DNA of 64,000 bases. Origin: Nocardia blacklockiae. GTDB lineage: Bacteria > Actinomycetota > Actinomycetes > Mycobacteriales > Mycobacteriaceae. The notes below the pieces were generated by a model. That model made no database searches and was not told the DNA's origin. It saw nothing but the letters and a program-made list of their open reading frames with translations. The position numbers and the translations under genes are program-made. How positions within the stretch are numbered: the stretch's first letter is position 1; every line of letters starts with the position of its first letter. The stretch is from positions 310,001 to 374,000 of the forward strand of contig NZ_JADLRJ010000006.1 in assembly GCF_015477355.1 (NCBI RefSeq), in the 5' to 3' direction. Positions 42,240 through 55,660 of the stretch are shown piece by piece.

Positions 42240-42787
42240 GGCGCGTGCGCGTACTCACTATCGGCATATTGGGCGTGGTCGATTCCCTTCGGCCACAACG
42301 TCTCCCGTGCTCGCACGCACAGGCCGACGATTCCCGGATCGGTGGTGACGGACAGGCCCATGAACTCTCCTGTCTCGGCGAACGTCGTGAACGCCACCGT
42401 CTCGTCATCGAACAACCAGAAGTCATCGCCCGGCACCTCGGCCGGGTCGGCGAGGTGACGAGGCAGCCACCGGACCACCTCCCCGACCTCCACGTTGCCG
42501 TCGGTCTCGCTGAGCAACCACCGGGTGTAGGTCGAGTGCGGGACCGTGACCACGCGCAGCCGCTCCAAGGAGACGCCGCGCCCGGCGGTGGAGACCATCA
42601 AGTCGTCCCACGCCTTCCACGATTCCGGCTGTTCCTCCGGTTCGTAGGCTTCGCCGGCCTCCCAACGCCGCAACGCTTCGACTTCGTCGGCTACGCCGTA
42701 GGTGTCCTGCACCTCCAGGTGGAAGGCGTACCGGCGGGCCGCGCGGAACAGCGGCTCGAATACCTCGTCGCCGACGACGTGGAGCAT
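42236..42787 (-). CDS. DUF6879-like protein
   Basis: This 183-residue protein resembles DUF6879 proteins that sit beside XRE/DUF5753 regulators in actinobacteria. Recognisable parts are FEPLFRAARRYAFHLEVQDTYGV near the start, the GRGVSLERLRVVTVPHSTYTRWLL strand set, and DDFWLFDDETVAFTTFAETGEFMG. No catalytic motif is clear. Its stop overlaps the XRE start by 4 nt and its ATG overlaps the preceding stop (TGATG), so three proteins are made in a coupled way. It may bind or modify the regulator; the function is unknown. Confidence 0.72.
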   Translation of the reverse strand: MLHVVGDEVFEPLFRAARRYAFHLEVQDTYGVADEVEALRRWEAGEAYEPEEQPESWKAWDDLMVSTAGRGVSLERLRVVTVPHSTYTRWLLSETDGNVEVGEVVRWLPRHLADPAEVPGDDFWLFDDETVAFTTFAETGEFMGLSVTTDPGIVGLCVRARETLWPKGIDHAQYADSEYAHAP

Positions 42788-43083
42788 CAGCGCACCACCA
42801 CGGCCGTCTCATGGTCGGCGAGACGAAGCTGTGCGAGGACTTCGGCCGCGGTGACCTGTTCGCCGCTGACCAGCAGCCTGCCGGGTGCGTCGGTGGCCTC
42901 CACTGGCAGCGTCATACCCGGTTCCAGCCAATCGAGCAGGGCGTGAGGCACCAGAACAGTCCCGGTTCTGTCGGTGATGTCGCCTTGTACGACCAGCTCG
43001 CCGGTCTCGGCGGCATACACCGCCGGGCAGGTGCCGCTCTTGGAGCCGGAGCCGAGCAGGCGCAGTGTGAGGTGAGAGTGCAT
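42787..43083 (-). CDS. Small protein of the XRE/DUF6879 operon
   Basis: This 98-residue protein is not recognised as a named domain. It contains AVYAAETGELVVQGDITDRT and LLVSGEQVTAAEVLAQLRLADHETAVVV, a pattern of short beta-strands, with no membrane helix. The ATG at 43083 was chosen over the longer frame since the upstream part runs through the likely promoter with CGCAAAG repeats. Its TGA overlaps the DUF6879 ATG. Genes of this size occur as the first member of XRE/DUF6879 clusters in actinobacteria. Confidence 0.65.
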   Translation of the reverse strand: MHSHLTLRLLGSGSKSGTCPAVYAAETGELVVQGDITDRTGTVLVPHALLDWLEPGMTLPVEATDAPGRLLVSGEQVTAAEVLAQLRLADHETAVVVR

Positions 43084-43095
43084 GGTGAGTCCGTC

Positions 43096-43178
43096 CTTTG
43101 CGATTGAGGCGAACGTGCCCCGCAATGATCGCCGTATTCGACTCGGGCTCACAAGGTCTCGCGCAAAGGCACGCAAAG
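43096..43178. promoter_or_regulatory. Candidate XRE operator (CGCAAAG repeats)
   Basis: CGCAAAG occurs at 43162-43168 and 43172-43178, 10 nt apart, with the complement CTTTGCG at 43096-43102. They lie in the divergent region between the XRE operon and the small plus-strand genes. One-turn spacing fits a dimer, but binding is inferred. Confidence 0.4.
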
Positions 43179-43286
43179 TCATATCGGGTTGAGCCTGCAC
43201 CCGCCCAGGATTCCTCTATGCCTGGCCGTCGAATGTTGTGAGCCCCGGCGGCCGGCTAAGCCACCAGCGAGACGACAGGGGATGAG

Positions 43287-43502
43287 ATGGACGGCGGGCG
43301 CTACCTCCAGCACAGCGATGGGGCCTGGGAGATGGTCGGCGCGGACGGCTGGCCGATCCCGATGGCCGAATACGTAGAACGCCACGCCGACGTGGTGGCC
43401 GCCCTCGCGGCCGTGGACCGGACGCCGGTGGACGAACACCTGTTGATCGCAGTTCGCCGCGGCCTGCGATGCCTCCGGGGACCACGCCGGGCGGCGCGAT
43501 GA
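43287..43502 (+). CDS. Small hypothetical protein divergent from XRE operon
   Basis: This 71-residue protein starts at ATG 43287 after GGGGATGAG. It reads MDGGRYLQHSDGAWEMVGAD then WPIPMAEYVERHADVVAALA, and ends in a basic tail (RRGLRCLRGPRRAAR). No domain is recognised. Its TGA overlaps the ATG of the next small gene (ATGA), so the two are translated together. Its position opposite an XRE/DUF6879 operon suggests a regulated accessory pair. Confidence 0.55.
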   Translation: MDGGRYLQHSDGAWEMVGADGWPIPMAEYVERHADVVAALAAVDRTPVDEHLLIAVRRGLRCLRGPRRAAR

Positions 43503-43654
43503 TCGTCCTCGGGTGGGCGGTCGCGGTCGGCCTCCCACTGGCAGTGCTGGTCGCCGCGATCTATTGGCCCGAGCGTGTCCCGCCTGAACAGTCTGTGCGG
43601 CGTATTCGGGAGCGAATCGAGCGAGAAGATGACCGCACCGGACACCAGCTGTGA
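43499..43654 (+). CDS. Small single-pass membrane protein
   Basis: This 51-residue protein has one membrane helix (MIVLGWAVAVGLPLAVLVAA) followed by a charged cytoplasmic tail (RRIRERIEREDDRTGHQL). It overlaps the preceding gene by 4 nt (ATGA). No family is recognised. Small helix-plus-tail proteins of this type can be partners or anchors for a cytosolic factor; that is only an inference here. Confidence 0.5.
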   Translation: MIVLGWAVAVGLPLAVLVAAIYWPERVPPEQSVRRIRERIEREDDRTGHQL

Positions 43655-44067
43655 AGAAGTCCGCTTGCAGCCCATTGAACTTGCGGCCCATTGAAGAAGC
43701 CCGCGCGCACCCCACTCGACAGCTCACGAATGTTGCCAGCTCCGCGCCAAACGATTGCCCCCAGTTCGGGGCCCGCCCCGGCCTGGACTGACGGAGCGGG
43801 GGAGCGAAGCGGAGGAGCGGAGGAGGGAAGGCCGGGGTAACAGGGCCCCGAACCCGCGACGCCGGAGGCGGCGCCGAGATTTCAGCCCCCGAACCGCGAC
43901 GCCGGAGGCGGCGCCGAAAATCCAGCCCCCCGATTTCTGGTGGCTGACTCGGGGGCGGTCGTCCCGGCATACTCGACGAAAGTACGTTCCGGTGCCTGTT
44001 TGATATGTGCGCGCGGGTCGGTCGCCGGACGAGGTGTTCGGGATTCTGGGAAGAGGTGAGGAGGGCC
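43655..44067. other. Intergenic region with repeats
   Basis: No gene is seen in this 413-nt stretch. It contains a repeat of GCAGCCCATTGAA/GCGGCCCATTGAA near 43665-43695, a purine-rich GGAGCG-type stretch near 43795-43830, and the 41-nt repeat at 43846-43928. The promoter of the response-regulator operon must lie near 43960-44060. Confidence 0.5.
43846..43928. repeat. 41-nt direct repeat, two units
   Basis: Two near-identical units, each CCCCGAAC(C)CGCGACGCC then GGAGGCGGCGCCGA and ending CAGCC, start at about 43846 and 43887. Each holds a small GCCGG/CGGC-type hairpin. Confidence 0.7.
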
Positions 44068-44763
44068 GTGGACGCGATACAGCAGGGGACGCCGGACCGA
44101 CCGGTGGCGTCGCAGCCGCGCCGGATCGGACTCGTCGAGGACCACGAGTCGGTCGCGCTCGGTCTGGCCTCGATGCTGGCGGGGGAGGCCGATCTCGAGC
44201 TCGTGCTCACCGCGGGGACGGTGGGCGAATTGCTTTCCACCGCACCACAATTGGATCTGGTGGTGCTGGATCTGCGGTTGGCCGACGGCTCCACCCCGCA
44301 GGACAATGTGCGCGCGCTGCGTGATCGCGGGCTGGAGGTGCTGGTGTTCACCGGCGCCGACAATCCGTTCCTGGTGCGGTCGGCCGCGCGGGCGGGCGTG
44401 CTCGGCGTGGTGCGCAAATCCGAGGACGTGCAGACGGTGGTGTCGGCGGTGCGCGCGGCCGCTTCCGGCGAGCAGGTGGTTACCACCGACTGGGCCGCGG
44501 CCATCGACGGCGACCCGCAACTGTCCGATGTCGGACTCAGCCCGCGCCAGCAGGAGGTGCTCACGCTGTACGCGTCGGGGGAGAAGGCGTCGCGGGTGGC
44601 CCGGCTCACCGGGCTGTCGGAACAGACCGTCAACGACTACCTCGGCCGCATCCGCCAGAAGTACGCCGATGCCGGCCGGCCCGCGCCGACCAAGACCGAC
44701 CTCTACAAGCGGGCGGTGGAGGACGGCTGGCTCCCGGTGCCCGAACGCCACCCCCGGGCATGA
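44068..44763 (+). CDS. NarL/FixJ-type response regulator
   Basis: This 231-residue response regulator has a receiver domain with DLVVLDLRLADGS (phospho-acceptor Asp) and the VFTGAD and VRKSED segments. A LuxR-type helix-turn-helix follows (LSPRQQEVLTLYASGEKASRVARLTGLSEQTVNDYLGRIRQKYADAGRPAPTKTDLYKRAVEDGWL). The start GTG at 44068 follows GTGAGGAGG; longer frames lack this signal. The stop overlaps the kinase ATG (ATGA). With the kinase it forms a two-component pair, and its target may be its own operon. Confidence 0.9.
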   Translation: MDAIQQGTPDRPVASQPRRIGLVEDHESVALGLASMLAGEADLELVLTAGTVGELLSTAPQLDLVVLDLRLADGSTPQDNVRALRDRGLEVLVFTGADNPFLVRSAARAGVLGVVRKSEDVQTVVSAVRAAASGEQVVTTDWAAAIDGDPQLSDVGLSPRQQEVLTLYASGEKASRVARLTGLSEQTVNDYLGRIRQKYADAGRPAPTKTDLYKRAVEDGWLPVPERHPRA

Positions 44764-46040
44764 TCGCTGCCGGTACGTTGGCAGCTCCGATCGTCCGGGC
44801 GGGACCGCTGGTGCGGGCGGGCACGTGGTGGCGCGGACACGCGGTGAGCGAGGACGCGGGCGCGGTGGCGTTCGACCGCATCGTGCGGCGGCTGGGTCTG
44901 TCGATGGGTCTCGGCGGTCTCATCATGGGCTTGGTCGACCTGCCCGAGATCCTCGCGCAGAGCAGGCACGCGCCCGGCTGGTGGGCGCCGGTGGCCGCGG
45001 CGCTGGTGTTCGGCGGGTTCCCCGTTCTGGCGGCGGTGTCGATTCGGTTGCGCCCCACCGTGATTCGCGCGGTCGCCGGGGTGATCGCGATCGGCTACCT
45101 GATTGGGGTGGCGACGCTGCCGTTCGCCCTCGAGACCCACACCGTGGATGCGGCGTCGCTGTGGCTGTACCGGATGCTGCCGCTGGGCATGCTGACCGCC
45201 GCGCTGGCCTGGCCGGTGCTGCTGTCGGCGGGGTATCTGCTGCTCGGCTCGGTGGCGGTGGCGCTGAGCAACATTTATCTGGTCGAGGAATTCACGGCCA
45301 TGTCCGCGGTGAGCGCGTTCGCCCGCGCCTTCGGACTGTCGACCCTGCTGCTGTGGTGCGTGGTCAGCGCGCTGGGCGCCGCCGCGCGGGTGGACAGCGA
45401 ATCCGCGCGGGCCAGCAGGCAGGCGGCCGCCGCGGCGGCCGCGTCCGCCCGCGACCACGAGCGCTCCCGATTCGCGGCGCTGATCCACGACGCCGTGCTG
45501 TCCACCCTCCTCGACGCCTCGCGCGGCAACGAGCGATCCGCGGTGCTGCGCCGCCAGGCCGAACGCACTCTCGAACAACTCGACGAGATCCGTGTCGCCG
45601 CCCGGGAACCGGACGTGCTCGACGCCCGCGCGGCGGTGATCTTCCTGCGCTCGGCGGTGCACGAGATCAACCCCGGCATCCGCTTCGCGACCCGGACCTG
45701 GCCCGGCTTCGACGATCTGCGCATGCCCGTGCACGCCGCCACGACCCTGGCCTCGGCGTTGGGCGAGGCGGTGCGCAACAGCCTGCGGCACGCGTCCGTG
45801 CCGGGCCGCACCGTGCGCCGCACCGTCACCTGCACCATCAGCGCGGGCAGCATCCGGCTGGTCTTCACCGACGACGGCACCGGTTTCGACGCGCGGCGGG
45901 TGCCGTCGGACCGGCTCGGCATCTCGGTGAGCATCCTGGGCCGCATGCGGCAGCTGGCCGGCGGCGCGGGCTTCGTGGAATCGCAGCCGGGGGAGGGGAC
46001 GACGGTGACGCTGGTGTGGGGCGGCGATGGCGCGCACTGA
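44760..46040 (+). CDS. Sensor histidine kinase
   Basis: This 426-residue kinase has several N-terminal membrane helices (LSMGLGGLIMGLVDL, AAALVFGGFPVLAAV, VIRAVAGVIAIGYLIGVATL, LLPLGMLTAALAWPVLL and others). The dimerisation helix has the phospho-acceptor in HERSRFAALIHDAVLSTLL. The C-terminal GHKL ATPase domain has GEAVRNSLRHAS (N box), FTDDGTGFDARRVPSDRLGISVSILGRM (G boxes) and the closing PGEGTTVTLVW. It resembles NarX/DesK-like kinases without a large extracytoplasmic domain, so it may sense within the membrane. It overlaps the regulator by 4 nt and the next gene by 14 nt. Confidence 0.86.
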   Translation: MIAAGTLAAPIVRAGPLVRAGTWWRGHAVSEDAGAVAFDRIVRRLGLSMGLGGLIMGLVDLPEILAQSRHAPGWWAPVAAALVFGGFPVLAAVSIRLRPTVIRAVAGVIAIGYLIGVATLPFALETHTVDAASLWLYRMLPLGMLTAALAWPVLLSAGYLLLGSVAVALSNIYLVEEFTAMSAVSAFARAFGLSTLLLWCVVSALGAAARVDSESARASRQAAAAAAASARDHERSRFAALIHDAVLSTLLDASRGNERSAVLRRQAERTLEQLDEIRVAAREPDVLDARAAVIFLRSAVHEINPGIRFATRTWPGFDDLRMPVHAATTLASALGEAVRNSLRHASVPGRTVRRTVTCTISAGSIRLVFTDDGTGFDARRVPSDRLGISVSILGRMRQLAGGAGFVESQPGEGTTVTLVWGGDGAH

Positions 46041-47070
46041 CTTCCGGGCCACCGGCGTCGCGGCGGGGTTCGGGCTGCGGGAGTTGCTCGGCCTGCGCGG
46101 CACGCCCGCGTGGTTGTTCCTGCTGATCCTGGAACTGACCATCGTGCTGTACATGTTGCGCAACCTGTCCGCGTCGCCGCTGTGGGCGGTGCTGGTGGCG
46201 CTGGCCGTGCAGGTGATCGCCGGGGCGCTGGTGCTGGTGGTGGCGACCGACCCGCTGCCCTGGCCGGAGACGGCGTACGTGGTCGCGGCCGGTCCGGCCG
46301 CCACGGTGCTGACGGTGGCGCACCTCGACGCCGCGCACGCGGGACACATGGTGTGGACGACGTTCGTCACCTCGTACGTGCTGGCGGTGCTGGTGCTGCG
46401 CGGGCGGCTGGGCGCGGCGTGGCTGGGCGTGGCCGGCGTGGTCGTGGTCGACGGCCTCACCGCGCTCCGGCTCGGCAACGCCGACGGCGCGATCTCGGCC
46501 GCACTGGTCCCGGTCGGCACGGTCACGGCCATCTCGGTGTTCGCGGTCATCATGCGTCCCACCCAGCGCACGCTGCGAATCCTGCGCGAGGAGGTGACCA
46601 TCCGGGCCGCGGCCGAGGCGACCATGGCCGCCGCCGACGGTGAGCGCTTCCGCCAGCTGGCCCGGCTGGACCGGGTGGCCCGCCCGATCCTGGAACGCAT
46701 CGCCGACGGCGCCGAACTCACCGCCGCCGAACGCGAGGAGTGCCGGTTGCTCGAGGCGGAACTGCGCGACGGCCTGCGCGCGCCGAAACTGGTGACCGAG
46801 GAACTCAGCGGCGCGGCGCGGGGCGCGCGCTCCCGGGGCGTCGAGGTGGTGCTGCTCGACGACGGGGGTTTCGCGGGCGCGCCGCAATGGGTGCGTCAGC
46901 GTGTGATCGACTCGGCGACAAGGGAATTGGACGCCGCCAACGGCGGCTCGATCACGGTGCGGGTGCTGCCAACCGGCCGCCGGGTGCTGGCGACGGTGCT
47001 CGCGAACGCCCCCGACCACGACCGCCGCACCGAGATCGACACCGACGGCAACATCTCGGTCTCGACCTAG
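46027..47070 (+). CDS. Degenerate kinase-like membrane protein
   Basis: This 347-residue protein overlaps the histidine kinase by 14 nt. It has about six membrane helices (AWLFLLILELTIVLYML, LWAVLVALAVQVIAGALVLVV, AYVVAAGPAATVLTVA and others) and a soluble tail with helix-rich RFRQLARLDRVARPILERIADGAELTAAEREECRLLEAELRDGL. The tail ends in strands resembling a GHKL ATPase (VEVVLLDDGGF, GSITVRVLPTGRRVLATVLA) but lacks a phospho-acceptor His-Asp pair and clear N and G boxes. It is probably a sensor or modulator of the adjacent kinase that has lost catalysis, though an unrelated fold is possible. Confidence 0.7.
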   Translation: MARTDFRATGVAAGFGLRELLGLRGTPAWLFLLILELTIVLYMLRNLSASPLWAVLVALAVQVIAGALVLVVATDPLPWPETAYVVAAGPAATVLTVAHLDAAHAGHMVWTTFVTSYVLAVLVLRGRLGAAWLGVAGVVVVDGLTALRLGNADGAISAALVPVGTVTAISVFAVIMRPTQRTLRILREEVTIRAAAEATMAAADGERFRQLARLDRVARPILERIADGAELTAAEREECRLLEAELRDGLRAPKLVTEELSGAARGARSRGVEVVLLDDGGFAGAPQWVRQRVIDSATRELDAANGGSITVRVLPTGRRVLATVLANAPDHDRRTEIDTDGNISVST

Positions 47071-47073
47071 GAC

Positions 47074-47523
47074 TCAGTCGTCGCAGCGACCCGGCCCGCC
47101 CTTGCGCATCTGGTCGCGCAGCGCATCCTGCACGGTGGTCGACAGCCACGAGTTCAGCGACATCCCGCTCTGCGCCGCGGCCTGCTCGGCGCGCGATTTG
47201 ATCTGGTCGACCAGGCGCAGCGTGACCCGGCTGATGTCGCCGGTCAGGTCCTCGAAGTTGGGTGCGTCGTCCATGCGCTGGTCGTTGGGCCGCACGTCGA
47301 CGCGGGCGTCGGTGCCGTCCACGGAGACGTGCACGGTGCGATCACCGAGGCCCGCGCTGATCTCCGCGGCCAGCTCCGACAGCGCGGCGAGCAGCGTCAG
47401 CCGCGCGGAATTCTCGGTGGCGGCGGCCAGTGCGGCGGCCGTGGCCTGGGTCTTCTCGTCGCCGAGTGCGGCGGCGGCGACCAGGTCGTCGCGCAGGCGG
47501 TCGGTGTAGGTATTCAAATCCAT
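47074..47523 (-). CDS. HicB-like ribbon-helix-helix protein (possible antitoxin)
   Basis: This 149-residue protein ends with a ribbon-helix-helix segment (RVTLRLVDQIKSRAEQAAAQSGMSLNSWLSTTVQDALRDQM), typical of HicB/Arc-type DNA binding. Its N-terminal part is helical and alanine-rich with a short beta region (VHVSVDGTDARVDVRP). No toxin gene adjoins it. A perfect inverted repeat TGACGCCA-N4-TGGCGTCA (47534-47553) stands just upstream of its ATG at 47523, a good autoregulatory operator. It may be an orphan antitoxin or a repressor. Confidence 0.72.
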   Translation of the reverse strand: MDLNTYTDRLRDDLVAAAALGDEKTQATAAALAAATENSARLTLLAALSELAAEISAGLGDRTVHVSVDGTDARVDVRPNDQRMDDAPNFEDLTGDISRVTLRLVDQIKSRAEQAAAQSGMSLNSWLSTTVQDALRDQMRKGGPGRCDD

Positions 47524-47533
47524 GACACCAGTG

Positions 47534-47553
47534 TGACGCCATGTGTGGCGTCA
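47534..47553. promoter_or_regulatory. Operator of the ribbon-helix-helix gene
   Basis: TGACGCCA (47534-47541) and TGGCGTCA (47546-47553) are perfect inverted arms around TGTG, 11 nt upstream of the ATG at 47523. Confidence 0.65.
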
Positions 47554-47590
47554 TTCAAGCGGCAATATGATGTCACGGTTGCTGTCGTGA

Positions 47591-50640
<3,050 letters not shown>

Positions 50641-50694
50641 GGGTGTGTCGGCGGCCACAGTGCCGTCGGCGTCGCGTCCGTTAGGCTCGCAAAC

Positions 50695-51318
50695 ATGAGT
50701 ATGGCCCAACGGGAGCGGCGCGCGCTGGTCGTGACCATGACCGCCGCGGGCCCCGACGCACCGACCCTGTGCGGTACCTGGACGGTGCGCGAGCTGGCCG
50801 CGCACCTGGTGGTGCGCGAGCGCCGCCCCGACGCCGCGCCCGGCATCCTGCTGAAACCCTTTGCCGGGCACCTGGATTCGGTACAGAAGCGCGCCGCGCA
50901 GCGGCCTTTCACCGAGCTGCTGGAGCAGATCCGCACCGGCCCGCCGTGGTGGTCGCCGCTGTACCCGGTGGACGCCGTGGTCAACCTCACCGAGATGTTC
51001 GTCCATCACGAGGACGTGCGCCGCGGCGAACCGGGCTGGGAGCCACGGACTTTGAGCGACGTCGACGAGACGAAGCTGTGGAGCGCGGTGCGCCGCATGG
51101 CCCGCATGGCCTACCGCAAATCCCCGGTCACCGTCGTGCTCACCACCCCGGAGGGCGAGCGCGTCACGGCCCACAACGCGGGCGGCGACGCGGTGATCCT
51201 CACGGGCACCCCCTCCGAACTCCTCCTGCACGCCTTCGGCCGCAACGAGGTCCGCCTCGACGCCACGGGCTCCGACGAGGACATCAAGGCAGTCTTCGCC
51301 ACCGACCGCAGCGTCTGA
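50695..51318 (+). CDS. TIGR03085 family DinB-like protein
   Basis: This 207-residue protein fits the TIGR03085 family, related to DinB and mycothiol-dependent maleylpyruvate isomerase domains. Visible parts are GPDAPTLCGTWTVRELAAHLVVRERRPDAAPG, FVHHEDVRRGEPGWEPR with a likely metal-binding His pair, and ILTGTPSELLLHAFGRNEVRLDATG. It may use mycothiol to process an electrophile. The ATG at 50695 is 7 nt after a TAGGCT -10 (50682-50687), so it is leaderless. It sits between RNase J and ftsK and is followed by a REP-like region. Confidence 0.82.
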   Translation: MSMAQRERRALVVTMTAAGPDAPTLCGTWTVRELAAHLVVRERRPDAAPGILLKPFAGHLDSVQKRAAQRPFTELLEQIRTGPPWWSPLYPVDAVVNLTEMFVHHEDVRRGEPGWEPRTLSDVDETKLWSAVRRMARMAYRKSPVTVVLTTPEGERVTAHNAGGDAVILTGTPSELLLHAFGRNEVRLDATGSDEDIKAVFATDRSV

Positions 51319-51685
51319 GCCCGCGGGGCGCGCTGGACAGAGGTGCGTTACGGCGTGCTCACCGGCCCCGCGTCGTTCCGGCATGCTTGCCCGCTTCGCG
51401 AATTCTGCCGTACTTCCCGCTCCGCGCTATTCCACCGTGGTTGCCCGCTCCGCGTCGTTCCGGCGTGCGCTTGGCCGAAATCCATCTGCTATTGCGGTGG
51501 ATCCCGGCCAAATGCGTGCCGGGATGATCCGGGGCGGGCGTGCCGGGATGACCCGGGCGGGCGCGTCGGCACGCGCTTCGCGGCGACCGGAACCGGCCCG
51601 TGAGCGGCGGTCCCGGAGGGTGTGATGTTCATGGTGTGGGTGTTGCGGATGGTCTGGATGGGGCGGTTGCGGCTAGCCTGAGGCT
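51319..51685. other. Intergenic region with REP-like repeats
   Basis: No gene is seen in these 367 nt. They contain repeated GCCCGCTTCGCG/GCCCGCTCCGCG motifs with CGTCGTTCCGGC, the hairpin at 51455-51529, and a further GCGTGCCGGGATGAC near 51538-51552. The ftsK promoter (TAGCCT at 51674-51679) lies at the right end. Confidence 0.55.
51455..51529. repeat. REP-like long hairpin, second copy
   Basis: The arms GTTCCGGCGTGCGC then TTGGCCGAAATCCA, and GTGGATCCCGGCC then AAATGCGTGCCGGGATGA, pair across a 9-nt loop near 51487-51495. The right arm is nearly identical to that of the hairpin at 10117-10182. Confidence 0.68.
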
Positions 51686-54298
<2,613 letters not shown>

Positions 54299-54316
54299 GT
54301 CCGTCGCGGCGTGTGA

Positions 54317-55456
54317 GTGAGTTCACCACCCGTGTCGATGCCCGGTTCCCGGGGTAGCGCCGGTGGAAAGCACTCGATCGTTCGTCGCAAGGAGTTGGAC
54401 GCCTTGGAGGAGGTACTACGCCCGCTCATCGTGTTCGGCGCCACGCTCGCCGTCACGGTGGCATTCGGTGTACTGATCGACCGGCTGCTGTGCTACAGCG
54501 CGACCAGGAATCCGAAGACGCGATTACCGGGCTTGCTGCGCCGCGTGCAACCGCCGCTGCAGATCCTGTTGGCGACCGCGGGATTGCAGATCACCTACCC
54601 GCTCGCGGAACTGCGGCTGCGTCAGGACGCGGTGATCCGCAATGTGCTGGCCACCGCGGCGATCCTGGCGGCCGCCTGGCTCACCATCCGCGTCGTCGAC
54701 GCCTTCGCCGAGAACACCCTGGACAACTACGCCAGCCGCACCGCCGACACCGCGCGGGTGCGCCGCCTGCACACCCAGCTCACGCTGGTGCGCCGGATCG
54801 TCACCAGCGTGCTCGCCGTGACGACCGCGGCCGTGGTGATGCTGCTGCTGTTCCCGAGCCTGCGCACGCTGGGCACCTCGCTGCTGGCCTCGGCCGGCAT
54901 CATCGGCATCATCGCCGGTGTCGCGGCCCAGTCGACGCTCGGCAACATCATGGCCGGGCTCCAGATCGCCTTCGGTGACTCGGTGAAGATCGGCGACACG
55001 GTGGTGGTCGAGGGGGAGTGGGGCACGGTCGAGGAGATCACGCTGTCCTTCCTCACCGTGCGGATCTGGGACGACCGCCGGCTGACCATGCCGGTCTCGT
55101 ACTTCAACAGCAAGCCCTACGAGAACTGGTCGCGCGGCGGCCCGCAGATCACCGGCACCGTGTTCCTGTATCTCGACCACAGCACGCCGGTGGCGGAGCT
55201 GCGCGAGCACCTGCACGAGTTCCTGAAGGAGCGCGCGGACTGGGACGGCCGCGATTGGAACCTGCTCGTCACCGACAGCACCCCGACGAGCATCGTGGTG
55301 CGCGCGTCCATGTCGGCCCGCAACGCCGACGACGTGTGGACGCTGCGCTGTGCGGTGCGCGAGGAACTGCTGGCGTGGTTGTGCGCCAACCATTCCCACG
55401 CGCTGCCGAAGATCCCCACCGAACTGGTCGGCCGGACGCCCGCGATGGCCGACTAG
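54317..55456 (+). CDS. MscS-type mechanosensitive channel
   Basis: This 379-residue protein has three or four membrane helices (LRPLIVFGATLAVTVAFGVLI, VIRNVLATAAILAAAWLTI, VRRIVTSVLAVTTAAVVMLLLF) followed by the pore-lining helix and beta domain of MscS channels: LLASAGIIGIIAGVAAQSTLGNIMAGLQIAFGDSVKIGDTVVVEGEWGTVEEITLSFLTVRIWDDRRLTMPVSYF. It opens under membrane tension and protects from osmotic shock. The start is uncertain: GTG at 54317 opens the frame, but ATG at 54338 or an internal TTG before DALEEVLRP are possible. It follows ftsK by 18 nt. Confidence 0.88.
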   Translation: MSSPPVSMPGSRGSAGGKHSIVRRKELDALEEVLRPLIVFGATLAVTVAFGVLIDRLLCYSATRNPKTRLPGLLRRVQPPLQILLATAGLQITYPLAELRLRQDAVIRNVLATAAILAAAWLTIRVVDAFAENTLDNYASRTADTARVRRLHTQLTLVRRIVTSVLAVTTAAVVMLLLFPSLRTLGTSLLASAGIIGIIAGVAAQSTLGNIMAGLQIAFGDSVKIGDTVVVEGEWGTVEEITLSFLTVRIWDDRRLTMPVSYFNSKPYENWSRGGPQITGTVFLYLDHSTPVAELREHLHEFLKERADWDGRDWNLLVTDSTPTSIVVRASMSARNADDVWTLRCAVREELLAWLCANHSHALPKIPTELVGRTPAMAD

Positions 55457-55570
55457 TCCGGCCGATCGGTCCGTCCCGCGACCCAAACCGGTTGGGGGCC
55501 TGCGCAACCCGCGAGATGAATCACACCGGCGGGTGGTTCCGTTTCGCCCGATTCCGCCCCGTGCGCACGG

Positions 55571-55576
55571 TATGAT
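55571..55576 (+). promoter_or_regulatory. Strong -10 element upstream of small membrane protein
   Basis: TATGAT at 55571-55576 is a near-consensus -10 about 85 nt before the ATG at 55661, implying a 75-80 nt leader. Confidence 0.4.
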
Positions 55577-55660
55577 TGCCTCTGCCGTCGAACGCGTTCT
55601 GGCACTCATGGTTTCGCTGCAGGTCCGAGCTGGTTCCACCGACTTCGAAAGAGCAACTGC

